A DNA stretch of 64,000 nt from Acidobacteriota bacterium (GTDB lineage: Bacteria > Acidobacteriota > Terriglobia > Bryobacterales > UBA6623), in contig WGMB01000009.1 in NCBI GenBank assembly GCA_016125275.1, positions 124,001 through 188,000 of the forward strand, written 5' to 3'. The notes below the pieces were generated by a model. It was not told the DNA's origin. It saw nothing but the letters and a program-made list of their open reading frames with translations, and did not search any database. Below are positions 1 to 12,150 of the stretch, piece after piece. Position 1 is the first letter of the stretch; every line of letters starts with the position of its first letter. The translations under genes were made by a program, and so were the position numbers.

Positions 1-596
1 CCATTGACGTCTCCACCGTGGAGCGCACCTTCGAGCCGCCGCAGATCGTCAGCGAACGCGTTCTGGCCCGCTACGGCCTCCGCGCCGAGCAGTTGACCGA
101 GCGCGGCGTCAAGGCCTTCGGCGTGGACTACGGCGTCCAGGTCACCGAAGTCTGGGTCGGCTGGGAAGCCTATCAGGCGGGCCTGCGCCCCGGCGACGTC
201 ATCATCGCCGTCGACGGCGACCCGGCCACCGCCGTCACCGACCTCGAGCCGCTGACCCTGCCGGTCGCCCGCGAAAACTTCGACCTCGCCGTGGTCCGCA
301 ACGGCCAGAAGCGCCAGGTCCGGCTCAACGCCCGTACCGAAGGCCAGGCGCCATTCGGCCCCGCCGGCGTCGGCTGGTCGCAAGCTCCGGCCGGCTTCCG
401 CATCGAGTCCGTCGAGGCCGGCAGCCCCGCCGCCACGGCTGACCTGCGGCCCGGCGACCGCCTGCTGCGCATCGGCGCGGACCGGCCCGAAACCATTGCC
501 GAAATCAACAAGGCTCTGCTCGAAGCCTCCGCGAAGAAGCCCGCCTTCGTGGTCGTGCAGCGCGGCCGGCGCGTCTGGGGGGCGTTTCTAGGCTAG
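1..596 (+). CDS. PDZ-domain protein, 5' end outside window
   Basis: The reading frame is open to the left edge, so the N-terminus is missing. A GTG at 18 is in frame, but nothing marks it as the true start. Two PDZ-like domains can be read: one around YGVQVTEVWVGW...GLRPGDVIIAVDG, and a second near the C-terminus around SVEAGSPAATADLRPGDRLL. Both show the GLRPGD/DLRPGD ligand-loop pattern seen in HtrA/DegP and related periplasmic proteases. No protease domain lies inside the window, so it could be the tail of an HtrA-like protease or a PDZ-only scaffold. The stop codon directly abuts the ATG of the antiporter gene, so the two are probably translated from one message. Confidence 0.75.
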   Translation, partial: IDVSTVERTFEPPQIVSERVLARYGLRAEQLTERGVKAFGVDYGVQVTEVWVGWEAYQAGLRPGDVIIAVDGDPATAVTDLEPLTLPVARENFDLAVVRNGQKRQVRLNARTEGQAPFGPAGVGWSQAPAGFRIESVEAGSPAATADLRPGDRLLRIGADRPETIAEINKALLEASAKKPAFVVVQRGRRVWGAFLG

Positions 597-1814
597 ATGA
601 ACGAGCTTTCCTCGCTCGGCATGATCCTGTTGCTGGCCCTGCTGGCCGGCCACATCGTGCGCGTCGTCCGCATCCCCGAGGTCACCGGCTACCTCTTCGC
701 CGGCATCGCCCTGGGGCCTTCGGTGCTCGGCTGGGTCAGCCATGAGAACCTGCAGGCGCTCGAGGTCCTCAGCGAGGTCGCCCTCGGCCTCATCCTGTTC
801 TCCATCGGCTCGGTCTTCGAGTGGCGCCTGCTGCGCCGCTTCGGCCCGCGCGTCTCCCGCCTCACCTTGGCTGAATCCGCCCTGGCCGCCTGCCTGGTCA
901 CGGTCGGCATGCTGCTGGCCGGCCAGCCCTGGCAGGTCGCGCTGCTGCTCGGCGCCATCTGCATCGAGACCGCGCCGGCCTCCACCCTCATGGTCATCCG
1001 CGAGTGCCACGGCCGCGGCCCCTTGAGCGAGGCCTTGCTGGGCATCATCGCCATCAACAACATCCTCTGCATCGTGGCCTACTCGCTGGCCGCCGCCGCC
1101 ATCGACCTGGCCATCAACTGGGGCGGCCTGTCCACCCTGGCCGGCTCGCTCTACCAAGCGCTCTATCCCCTGGTCTGGCAACTGCTCGGCTCGGTCGCCC
1201 TGGGTTTCCTGGTGGGACTGCTGCTGGCCGCCTGGGGCTCTCAGGTCGACGAGAGCGGCGAGATGCTCATCCTGCTTGCCGGCTCCATCCTGTTGTGCGT
1301 CGGCGTGTCCCGCATCCTCGACCTCTCCGCCCTGGTCGCCAGCCTAGCCGTCGGGGCCACGATGGTCAATCTCTCCCGCCGCAGCCGTCGCCTGTTCGAC
1401 GCTCTCTCCGGAACCGACCCGCCGTTCTACGCCATCTTCTTCGTCATTGCCGGCGCGGATCTCGACCTGTCGAGCATCTCCGAGCTCGGCGTGGTCGGCG
1501 CGGTCTACCTGGTCTGCCGCCTGTCCGGCAAATTCATCGGGGCCAGCGTGGCGGCCCGGCGCCTCGACATGGACCCCGGCGTCCAGCGCTACCTCGGCTT
1601 CGCGCTGCTGGCCCAGGCCGGCCTTGCCGTCGGCTTGGTGCTGACCACCGAACGGCGCTTCCCCGAGCACGGCGACGCCGTCAAAACGGTCATCCTGGCT
1701 GCCGTGGCTTTCTATGAGGTGCTCGGGCCGGTGGCGGCGCGCTACGCCATCGTCAGCGCCGGCGAGTCCCGCAAGAAGGAGCAGGACTCGGAATCCATCT
1801 GGGCCCTGGAATAG
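597..1814 (+). CDS. CPA2-family monovalent cation/proton antiporter (Kef/NapA type)
   Basis: A 405-residue, very hydrophobic protein with about 12 predicted membrane segments and no cytoplasmic tail. The N-terminal stretch with VTGYLFAGIALGPSVLGW is the typical start of the Na+/H+ exchanger domain of the CPA2 superfamily. It lacks the C-terminal RCK/TrkA-N domain of full KefB/KefC, so it is a membrane-only antiporter. The start codon follows the stop of the PDZ gene with no gap, implying translational coupling. The substrate ion (Na+ or K+) cannot be told from sequence alone. It ends just before a strong hairpin shared with the convergent lon gene. Confidence 0.85.
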   Translation: MNELSSLGMILLLALLAGHIVRVVRIPEVTGYLFAGIALGPSVLGWVSHENLQALEVLSEVALGLILFSIGSVFEWRLLRRFGPRVSRLTLAESALAACLVTVGMLLAGQPWQVALLLGAICIETAPASTLMVIRECHGRGPLSEALLGIIAINNILCIVAYSLAAAAIDLAINWGGLSTLAGSLYQALYPLVWQLLGSVALGFLVGLLLAAWGSQVDESGEMLILLAGSILLCVGVSRILDLSALVASLAVGATMVNLSRRSRRLFDALSGTDPPFYAIFFVIAGADLDLSSISELGVVGAVYLVCRLSGKFIGASVAARRLDMDPGVQRYLGFALLAQAGLAVGLVLTTERRFPEHGDAVKTVILAAVAFYEVLGPVAARYAIVSAGESRKKEQDSESIWALE

Positions 1815-1836
1815 CCGCCCTTCCCCCAACGGAAAA

Positions 1837-1860
1837 AGGGGCCGGATCGCTCCGGCCCCT
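1837..1860. terminator. Hairpin between convergent antiporter and lon genes
   Basis: Perfect 10-bp inverted repeat AGGGGCCGGA / TCCGGCCCCT with loop TCGC. It is followed on the plus side by a pyrimidine-rich CTCGTTCTTCC, and on the minus side by CTTTTTCC. It lies between two convergent stops and probably serves both directions. Confidence 0.75.
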
Positions 1861-1886
1861 CTCGTTCTTCCGCGTCGGACGCCGCG

Positions 1887-4319
<2,433 letters not shown>

Positions 4320-4420
4320 AGTCCTGCACCTGATTATGACGGGCGGTCCCGGCAAAGGGAAATCTGCGGGCAACACGCTCAGATCCTGCGCGGCCTCATG
4401 CGCCGAGGATCAGCGAAGCC

Positions 4421-4453
4421 CAAAAAACAGAGCCCCATCCGCAAGGATGGGGC
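4421..4453 (-). terminator. Intrinsic terminator downstream of clpX
   Basis: On the minus strand, a perfect 9-bp stem GCCCCATCC / GGATGGGGC is followed almost at once by six T. On the plus strand the loop reads GCAA. It lies 45 bp past the clpX stop and 100 bp before the lon start, so most clpX transcripts should end here. Confidence 0.85.
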
Positions 4454-4498
4454 CCAAATGCTTCCATCAAACGACTGCCGCGGCGCGCGCCGCCCGGC

Positions 4499-5791
<1,293 letters not shown>

Positions 5792-5854
5792 CTGGACTTC
5801 TCCTGCTCGCGATCTGCCGACCTCCGTGGGTCCGGGGCGCAAGCCGTCATGACG

Positions 5855-5883
5855 ATTATCATACTCGCTCGCAGGGTTGGCAA
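5855..5883 (-). promoter_or_regulatory. Candidate sigma70 promoter for clpX
   Basis: Read on the minus strand: TTGCCA, 17 bp, GATAAT. This is 4/6 and 5/6 to the consensus with ideal spacing. The -10 ends 63 bp before the GTG start of clpX. Confidence 0.6.
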
Positions 5884-5968
5884 CGGGTTTTCGCGAGGGT
5901 TTCACAGGGTTTCTGCTGAAGGTCATAGGCCTTTGGTCGCATTTCGCCGCCGCCCCGCCGCCTTGATA

Positions 5969-6691
5969 ATGAGGTTCATGCTTCCGCGACGCGTCGCCGT
6001 ATTTCTGTTTCTCGCCCTGCCCCTCGCCGCCGCCCAAGGCGACCGCGCCCGGGGTTGGGAGATCTACCAGCAAGCCCGCGCCGCCGCCGCTCACGGCAAA
6101 ACCCTCGCCGATTATTCGTTCGAGCGCGTCACCCAACTCGAGCGCGAAGGCCGCACCCTCCGCATCACCAGCCGCACCCAAGCCATCCCCGGAAAGGCCC
6201 AGCGCATCGAGGTCGAGTCGCAGGCCGGCGTGGTGACGATGGTCGTCAACGGCGACCAGGGCTGGCGCTCCGGCATGGGCGCCAAGCAGAACCTGCCGCC
6301 GGACGCCGTCGCCCTCCAGCGCAAGGAAGACGCCCGCACCGCCGCCCTCTACGGCCCGGCCGTCGAAGAAGGCTCGGTGCGCTTCCGCGAGGAAACCTCC
6401 GTCAACGGCCGGCCCGCCGACGTCATCGAGCTCGACGACGTCGGCGACACCCCCTTGCGCCTCTACGTCGACCGCGAAACCCACGACGTGCTCGAACGCG
6501 TCTTCGTCGGCGACGCCCCGGGCGGCAAGATGGCCCAGATCGAAGAGTTCCTCTCCGACTACCGCGACGTCAACGGCTTCCGCTGGCCCTTCGCCAAGCG
6601 CGTCGTCCGCAACGGCGAAGAAGCCAACAGCTCCACACTCAGCAACGTCCAGCTCAACCAGGGCCTCACCGTCCAACAGCTCACGCAGTAA
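5969..6691 (+). CDS. Secreted protein resembling outer-membrane lipoprotein-sorting (LolA-type) domain
   Basis: A 240-residue protein that starts with a clear Sec signal peptide ([20 protein letters not shown]). The mature part is rich in beta strands. It has a central block on metabolic outer-membrane-type repeats ([48 protein letters not shown]) that recalls the LolA/LolB-like open beta barrel. That assignment is by pattern only. ATG codons at 5969 and 5978 are both possible; neither has a strong ribosome site. It is divergent from clpX and separated from the next gene by two hairpins, so it is probably a single-gene unit. Confidence 0.7.
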   Translation: MRFMLPRRVAVFLFLALPLAAAQGDRARGWEIYQQARAAAAHGKTLADYSFERVTQLEREGRTLRITSRTQAIPGKAQRIEVESQAGVVTMVVNGDQGWRSGMGAKQNLPPDAVALQRKEDARTAALYGPAVEEGSVRFREETSVNGRPADVIELDDVGDTPLRLYVDRETHDVLERVFVGDAPGGKMAQIEEFLSDYRDVNGFRWPFAKRVVRNGEEANSSTLSNVQLNQGLTVQQLTQ

Positions 6692-6698
6692 TCGTGGA

Positions 6699-6737
6699 GC
6701 AGGCCTCCCGGCCTGCCACGGGGACCTCCAGGTCCCC
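6699..6737. repeat. Paired palindromes (REP-like) after LolA-like gene
   Basis: Two adjacent perfect hairpins: GCAGGCC-TCCC-GGCCTGC (6699-6716) and GGGGACCT-CC-AGGTCCCC (6720-6737). Neither is followed by a T run. The second shares the GGGAC/GTCCC core with the hairpin at 63917-63934, suggesting a dispersed palindromic family that may also slow transcription. Confidence 0.6.
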
Positions 6738-6790
6738 ACAACAATCCCAGCGGGCGCTCCCAGCGGGCACTCTGCTACGATGCCTGCGCC

Positions 6791-7780
6791 ATGCTTCGCA
6801 ACAGCCTGCTCGCCCTCGCCGGCCTCGGCCTCCTGCTGCTCGCCTGCCAACCCGGCGCGGTCTCCCAAGAGACCGTCGACCAAGCCAAGGTCGACGCCTG
6901 GATGAGCGAGCTCTCCAACTGGGGGCGCTGGGGCAAAGACGACCAGCGCGGCACGATCAATCTCATCACGCCTGAGAAACGCAAGCAGGCCGCCGCCCTG
7001 GTCCGCGACGGCGTCTCGGTCTCCTTGGCTCGCAACGCCGAGAAGGACGAGGCCCCCGACAACCCGCAGCCGTTCGACCACCAGATGCTCAACACCGGCG
7101 ACAAACCCGGCGCCGGCCAGTTCGTCAGCGACCGCTACGGCGTCTCCTATCACGGTTTCGCCCACACCCACATGGACTCTCTGGCCCACATGTCCTGGCA
7201 GGGCAAGAGCTACAACGGCTTCGAGATGGCGAAGATCGGCCAAGAAGGAACGCCGCACCTGGCGATCACGAACTTCAAGGAAGGCGTCTTCACCAAGGGC
7301 ATCCTGATGGACATCCCCAAGCTCAAAGGCGTCGACTGGCTCGAGCCCGGGACGCCCATCTACCCCGAAGACCTGGCCGCCTGGGAGAAGCAGTCCGGCG
7401 TGAAGGTCGAGCCCGGCGACGTCGTCTTCATCTACACCGGCCGCTGGAAGAAGCGCGACACCGAAGGCCCCTGGAACGCCTCGCAAGGAGCCGCCGGCCT
7501 CTACGCCTCCTCCGCCAAGTGGCTCCACGAGCGCGACATCGCCATGATCGGCTCCGACGGCGCCAGCGACGTCATGCCCTCCGGCATCGAAGGCGTCCGC
7601 CAGCCGATCCACCAGCTCTTCTTGATCGCCATGGGAACCCCGATCTTCGACAACTGCGACCTCGAAGCCCTGGCCGCCGAATGCCGCAAGCGCAACCGCT
7701 GGGACTTCCTCATCACCGCCGCCCCGATCCCGGTCGAAATGGGCACCGGCTCGCCCCTCAACCCCATCGCCACCTTCTAG
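6791..7780 (+). CDS. Cyclase-family metal-dependent hydrolase, lipoprotein
   Basis: A 329-residue member of the 'putative cyclase' family (kynurenine formamidase-like, PF04199). These proteins are metal-dependent amide/ester hydrolases. The metal-binding block H121-x3-H125-x-H127-x-D129-x3-H133 ([13 protein letters not shown]) matches the family pattern. The N-terminus has a lipobox (LLLLACQ), so the protein should be membrane-anchored outside the cytoplasm, which is unusual for the kynurenine enzymes. It is followed by a secreted esterase and a secreted DUF3604 protein on the same strand. The substrate is unknown. Confidence 0.85.
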   Translation: MLRNSLLALAGLGLLLLACQPGAVSQETVDQAKVDAWMSELSNWGRWGKDDQRGTINLITPEKRKQAAALVRDGVSVSLARNAEKDEAPDNPQPFDHQMLNTGDKPGAGQFVSDRYGVSYHGFAHTHMDSLAHMSWQGKSYNGFEMAKIGQEGTPHLAITNFKEGVFTKGILMDIPKLKGVDWLEPGTPIYPEDLAAWEKQSGVKVEPGDVVFIYTGRWKKRDTEGPWNASQGAAGLYASSAKWLHERDIAMIGSDGASDVMPSGIEGVRQPIHQLFLIAMGTPIFDNCDLEALAAECRKRNRWDFLITAAPIPVEMGTGSPLNPIATF

Positions 7781-7894
7781 CCCGAGGGAGCCGCCCGAGT
7801 TCACCCAGGGGGTCGGCGAATCCGCCGGCGACGTGCCGCGCCAAATTCCGCCTTACCGGCGCCAAACCTGGTTTGACGTAGACTAGTCGTCGCC

Positions 7895-8917
7895 ATGCGC
7901 AAGGCCCCTTTGTCGCGTCCCGAGCCGGCCGAACTGTGGCGCCGGCGCCGCTTCCTCCAGGTCGGCTCCGTGGCGGGCCTGGCAGCCTGCGGCTCGCAGC
8001 CTCATGCCGCCGAGTCCCAGCCGGAGCAAGCCTCCCAGCAGACCTTTGCCTACAAGCGCGTCGACGGCCTGGACATTCTCGCCGACGTGCGCCGCGCCGC
8101 GGGCGCCGGCTCGCGCCCGGTCGCAGTCTGGATCCATGGCGGAGCGTTGATCAACGGCGGCCGCGAGGGCGTGCCCGCCAAGCTCGAGGACTCTCTGCTC
8201 GAGGCCGGCTTCACGGTCGTTTCGATCGACTATCGACTGGCCCCCGAAACCAAGCTGCCCTCCATCATCGAAGATCTGGAAGACGCCTTCCGCTGGGTCG
8301 CCGAGCAGGGACCCGGCCTGTTCGGCGCCAACCCGGACCGCATCGTGGCGCTGGGGGGCTCGGCGGGCGGCTATCTGACGCTGACCGCCGGCTACCGAGC
8401 CCTTCCTCGCCCCCGCGCGCTGGTCTCGTTCTGGGGCTACGGCGACCTCATCGGCCCTTGGTACAGCTCGCCCAGCCCGCATGAGCGGCACCGTCGCACG
8501 GTCATGACCCGCGAAGAAGCGCTGGCCCAAGTGAGCGGGCCGCCGATCGCCAACTCCAAGGACCGCCCAGGCGACGGCGGCGCCTTCTACCAGCACTGCC
8601 GCCAGCATGGCATCTGGCCCTACGAAGTCTCCGGCTGGGACCCACAGAAGGAACCCGACCAGTTCACTCCTTATATGCCGCTCCGGAACGTGACCGCGGA
8701 CTACCCGCCCACGTTGCTCGTGCACGGGACCGCCGACACGGATGTTCCCTATGAGCAGTCACAGCTCATGGCCGCCGAGCTCGCCCGCCACGACGTAGAG
8801 CACGGACTGATCACCGTGGAGGGGGCCGAACACGGGCTCGCCGGAGCGGAAGCGGGAGCTTTGGACAATGCCTACGCCGCCGCAACCCGGTTCGTCGAGC
8901 GGCAGGCCATGGCTTGA
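7895..8917 (+). CDS. Exported alpha/beta hydrolase (HSL/BD-FAE-like esterase)
   Basis: A 340-residue esterase with oxyanion-hole motif HGGALINGG, nucleophile elbow GGSAGG (S156), and probable catalytic acid D283 (DTDVPY) and H313 (AEHGL). This gives a complete triad as in carboxylesterases of the hormone-sensitive-lipase group. The N-terminus carries RRRRFLQVGSVAGLAAC, which combines a twin-arginine signal with a lipobox cysteine. It is therefore probably a Tat-exported lipoprotein. It sits between a cyclase-family lipoprotein and a DUF3604 protein, a set of extracytoplasmic hydrolases. Confidence 0.85.
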   Translation: MRKAPLSRPEPAELWRRRRFLQVGSVAGLAACGSQPHAAESQPEQASQQTFAYKRVDGLDILADVRRAAGAGSRPVAVWIHGGALINGGREGVPAKLEDSLLEAGFTVVSIDYRLAPETKLPSIIEDLEDAFRWVAEQGPGLFGANPDRIVALGGSAGGYLTLTAGYRALPRPRALVSFWGYGDLIGPWYSSPSPHERHRRTVMTREEALAQVSGPPIANSKDRPGDGGAFYQHCRQHGIWPYEVSGWDPQKEPDQFTPYMPLRNVTADYPPTLLVHGTADTDVPYEQSQLMAAELARHDVEHGLITVEGAEHGLAGAEAGALDNAYAAATRFVERQAMA

Positions 8918-8962
8918 CCAGCCCCCATCCCTCCCAGAAAACCCGGTCTATCCTAGGTAACA

Positions 8963-11812
8963 ATGTCTCGCCTCGTCGCCTGCCTGCTGCTGTCCGCCGC
9001 CCTCCTCTCCGCCGCCCCCCAGCGCTTCCTCGTCCTCTTCGGCGGCGCCGACGCCGAGCCCTCCGACTGGTCCGGCTCCCTCACCGCCCGAGGCGGGACC
9101 GCCCGCATCCTCGCGATGCACCACTTCGCCCCCGCCGACTCCTTCGACCAAGCAAGCTGGAAGGCCGACAACCAGATGGACGCCGACATCAACCTGCTGC
9201 CGCAGGAGGCGCCCGGCTTCCCCAAGACCAAGTGGAAGGGCGTGCTCGTCGACGTCGACGGCCCCGAATCCGCCGTCGTCACCCTGCGCACCGCCCACGG
9301 CGACGCTGAATTCCGCACCGGCGCCGTGCGCTACCTCGCGCCGGCCGCCCTGCTCGACGGCCGCATCCGCGTCGAACGCGTGCCCTTCGCCGCCGAGATG
9401 GGCGGACCGCAAGCCGACGACGACTACCCGGCCCTGTCGGTCGGCCCCGACGGCCGCGTCTGGTCCGCCTGGATCGCCCATCAGGACCTCCAAGAGCGCG
9501 TCTGGCTGCGCTACGCCGACGACGGCGAAACCTGGAGCGAGCCCGAAGAGATCTCGCCGGCCTCGGGCGACTACTACCAGGTCGAGCTGCTCGCCACAGG
9601 CCCCAAGACCCTCCTCGCCGTGTGGTCGGCCACCGTCGACGGCAATGTCGACCTGTTCGAGCGCCGCTTCGAGAACGGCGCCTGGTCCGCCGTGGAGAGG
9701 CTGACCCGCGAGCCCGGCCCGGACACCTTCCCCAAGCTGGCCGCCGGCCTCGATGGCGACGTCTTTCTGGCCTGGCAGTCCTCCGGCAAGCCCCGTACCG
9801 ACATCTCTCTCAAGATTCGTCGCAACGGCCGCTGGTCCGACGCCATGAAGGTCACCGAGCACCCCGCCAGCGACTGGGAGCCCTCCCTGGCCGTCAACTC
9901 ACGCGGCGAGGCCGCCGTCTCCTGGGACAGCTACCGCCACGGCAACTACGACGTCTTTCTGCGCCGCTACCGCAACGGCAAGCTCGGCCCCGTCGAGCGG
10001 CTCACCGATTCGCCCGACTTCGAAGCCCACTCCTCGCTCGCCTACGACGGCCGCGACCGCCTCTGGATCGCCTATGACAACGGCGGACCCAACTGGGGCA
10101 AGGACAACCACGGCATCAACGGCATCCTGCGCGCCGACGGCGGCCTCTACGCCCAGCGCCGCGTCGAGGTCCGGGTCATCGACCGCGGCCGACTCGTGCA
10201 ACCCGTCCGGCCGCTCGACGAGAAGCTGCCCGGCAAGCCGATCCTCGGCAGCCGCATGACCCTGGGCCTGCCCAGCTCCTACCAGACCTTCACCGAGAAC
10301 CCCATCCTGCGCGTCGACGGCCGCGGCCGCGTCTGGGCCGTCGTGCGCATGCGGACCATCGGCCGCTACAACCCTCCCAACCGCGAGGGCCGCTCCATCC
10401 TGCCCTACTGGACCTACCAGGCCACGCTGTTCGACGGCGCCGGCTGGACCGCCCCCGTCTCCATCCCCTTCTCCGACGGCCGCCAGGAGCAGCGCGCCGC
10501 CGCCGCCGTCGACCGCAACGGCGACCTCTGGGTCTCCGGCCAGACTGACGGCTGGAGCCGGCCGCGCACCGACCCCGCCTTCGCCCAGTACGACCTCTAT
10601 GTCGGCAAGATCGCCATGGACCAAGCCGCCGCCGGCCCCGTCGACCAGGAGCTGATGGTCGGCGTCGACAGCCCCCGCGCGCCGCAGGAAGTCGACGACC
10701 AGGAGCCCCGGCTCGTCGCGCCGCTCTACAAGACCTACGAGATGGACGTCGCAGGCCAACGCTACAAAGTCACCTGGGGCGACCTGCACCGCCACACCGA
10801 CCTCTCCTTCGACGGCCAGTCCGACGGCTCGATGTATGACGTCTACCGCTACGCCATCGACGCCGCCGAAATGGACTTCCTCGGACCCTCCGAGCACCTG
10901 CTGCCCCAGGACGACTTGAGCGACTACGTCTGGCGCATGGTCGACAAGGCCGTGGACGTTTACAAGCTGCCCGGCTTCTTTTATCCGCTGCTCAACTACG
11001 AGCGCACCGTCGCCTACCCCGACGGCCATCGCAACATCGTCTCGCGCAGCCGCGGCTACCAGCCGCTCCGCATCCTCCCCGGCGAGGGCCCTTCCGGCGC
11101 GGCCGAAAACGATCAGCTCTACCTCTGGCAGAAGCTGCTCGCCGGCAAGGACAAGCCCGACGCCCTCAGCATCCCGCACACCACCGCCACCCAAATGGGC
11201 ACCGACTGGCGCTACAACGACGAACGCGTCGAGCGCCTCGTCGAGATGTACCAGGGCAACCGCGACTCCTACGAATACTACGGCGCGCCGAAAGGAGCCG
11301 TGGCCGAGCAGATCGTCGTCGGCGGCTACATCACATCAGGCGCCATGCGCCCCAAGGGCTTCATCTGGAACGCCCTGGCCAAGGGCTACAAGATGGGCTT
11401 CATCGCCAGCTCCGACCACCGGGCCACCCACATCTCCTACGCCGCGGTCTACACCCCTGAAGTCGGCTACAACGCCATCTGGGACTCTCTCTACGCCCGC
11501 CGCACCTATGCCGCCACCGACTACATCCTGGTGGACTTCCAGTGCCAGGGCCACGCCATGGGCGAAGAGTTCGCCACCTCGCAAATCCCCCGGCTCGACA
11601 TCGGCGTCATCGGCACGGGCAAGATCAAGCAGCTCGACGTCATCAAGAACAACAAGATCATCTACACCGCCCAACCCGGCGTCCAAGAGCTCTCGATGAC
11701 CTACGTCGACCGCGCCGCCGAGCCCGGCGAGAGCTACTACTACGTCCGCGTGATCCAAGACGACGACAACATGGCCTGGGCCAGCCCCATCTGGGTGACC
11801 CTCGAGAAATAG
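8963..11812 (+). CDS. Secreted beta-propeller plus DUF3604 protein
   Basis: A 949-residue protein with Sec signal peptide (LVACLLLSAALLSAAP). Residues about 130-560 contain repeated sialidase/BNR-like strand patterns (WSAWIAHQD, LLAVWSATVDG, VFLAWQSSG, AAVSWDSYRHG), consistent with a beta-propeller. From about residue 600 a DUF3604 domain begins with GDLHRHTDLSFDG, a PHP-like His-rich metal site, continuing to the C-terminus with SSDHRATH. DUF3604 proteins are poorly characterised. The metal-ligand pattern suggests a phosphoesterase or other hydrolase. No catalytic function is assigned here. Confidence 0.8.
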   Translation: MSRLVACLLLSAALLSAAPQRFLVLFGGADAEPSDWSGSLTARGGTARILAMHHFAPADSFDQASWKADNQMDADINLLPQEAPGFPKTKWKGVLVDVDGPESAVVTLRTAHGDAEFRTGAVRYLAPAALLDGRIRVERVPFAAEMGGPQADDDYPALSVGPDGRVWSAWIAHQDLQERVWLRYADDGETWSEPEEISPASGDYYQVELLATGPKTLLAVWSATVDGNVDLFERRFENGAWSAVERLTREPGPDTFPKLAAGLDGDVFLAWQSSGKPRTDISLKIRRNGRWSDAMKVTEHPASDWEPSLAVNSRGEAAVSWDSYRHGNYDVFLRRYRNGKLGPVERLTDSPDFEAHSSLAYDGRDRLWIAYDNGGPNWGKDNHGINGILRADGGLYAQRRVEVRVIDRGRLVQPVRPLDEKLPGKPILGSRMTLGLPSSYQTFTENPILRVDGRGRVWAVVRMRTIGRYNPPNREGRSILPYWTYQATLFDGAGWTAPVSIPFSDGRQEQRAAAAVDRNGDLWVSGQTDGWSRPRTDPAFAQYDLYVGKIAMDQAAAGPVDQELMVGVDSPRAPQEVDDQEPRLVAPLYKTYEMDVAGQRYKVTWGDLHRHTDLSFDGQSDGSMYDVYRYAIDAAEMDFLGPSEHLLPQDDLSDYVWRMVDKAVDVYKLPGFFYPLLNYERTVAYPDGHRNIVSRSRGYQPLRILPGEGPSGAAENDQLYLWQKLLAGKDKPDALSIPHTTATQMGTDWRYNDERVERLVEMYQGNRDSYEYYGAPKGAVAEQIVVGGYITSGAMRPKGFIWNALAKGYKMGFIASSDHRATHISYAAVYTPEVGYNAIWDSLYARRTYAATDYILVDFQCQGHAMGEEFATSQIPRLDIGVIGTGKIKQLDVIKNNKIIYTAQPGVQELSMTYVDRAAEPGESYYYVRVIQDDDNMAWASPIWVTLEK

Positions 11813-11857
11813 CCGGCGCGAGAGGGAACAAAGCCGGCTCCGGTCTCGTATCGACGA

Positions 11858-12082
11858 GTGGATGACACTGCGATGCTGACCTTCCTGCTCTGGATCCTCC
11901 TGTTCATCGTCTGCTGGCCGCTCGCCCTGGCGGCGCTAATCGCCTATCCCATCCTGTGGCTGCTGTCGCTGCCCTTCCGCTTGGTCGGAATCGCCGTCGA
12001 CGGCGTCTTCGAGCTGCTCAAGGCCATCGTCCTGCTCCCGGCGCGCCTGCTGGGCGGCCGGCCGGCCGCGGCGCGCTCCTAG
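11858..12082 (+). CDS. Small hydrophobic membrane protein, unknown
   Basis: About 70 residues, with two or three hydrophobic stretches (FLLWILLFIVCWPLALAALIA, then LWLLSLPFRLVG) and a positively charged C-terminus. I know of no named family for it. The frame begins with GTG at 11858; ATG at 11873 is an alternative that leaves the membrane segments intact. Codon use resembles neighbouring genes, which supports it being real. It is followed by a possible terminator. Confidence 0.55.
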   Translation: MDDTAMLTFLLWILLFIVCWPLALAALIAYPILWLLSLPFRLVGIAVDGVFELLKAIVLLPARLLGGRPAAARS

Positions 12083-12088
12083 GTTTTC

Positions 12089-12121
12089 GCCGCTTCCCGG
12101 CGGAATCACCAGCGGCTTTTT
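12089..12121 (+). terminator. Possible terminator after small membrane protein gene
   Basis: Stem GCCGCT / AGCGGC (6 bp) with a 16-nt loop and five T directly after. The stem is short, so the call is tentative. Confidence 0.4.
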
Positions 12122-12150
12122 CCGGTCATCGTGAGCTAATCTAGCTCCCG

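Noticed and set aside
5792-7804. A 1101-codon minus frame that joins ClpX to a long upstream extension
   Set aside because: The extension lies antisense to the LolA-like and cyclase genes, is rich in Gly/Ala/Val low-complexity stretches, and ClpX has a clear GTG start with a ribosome site.
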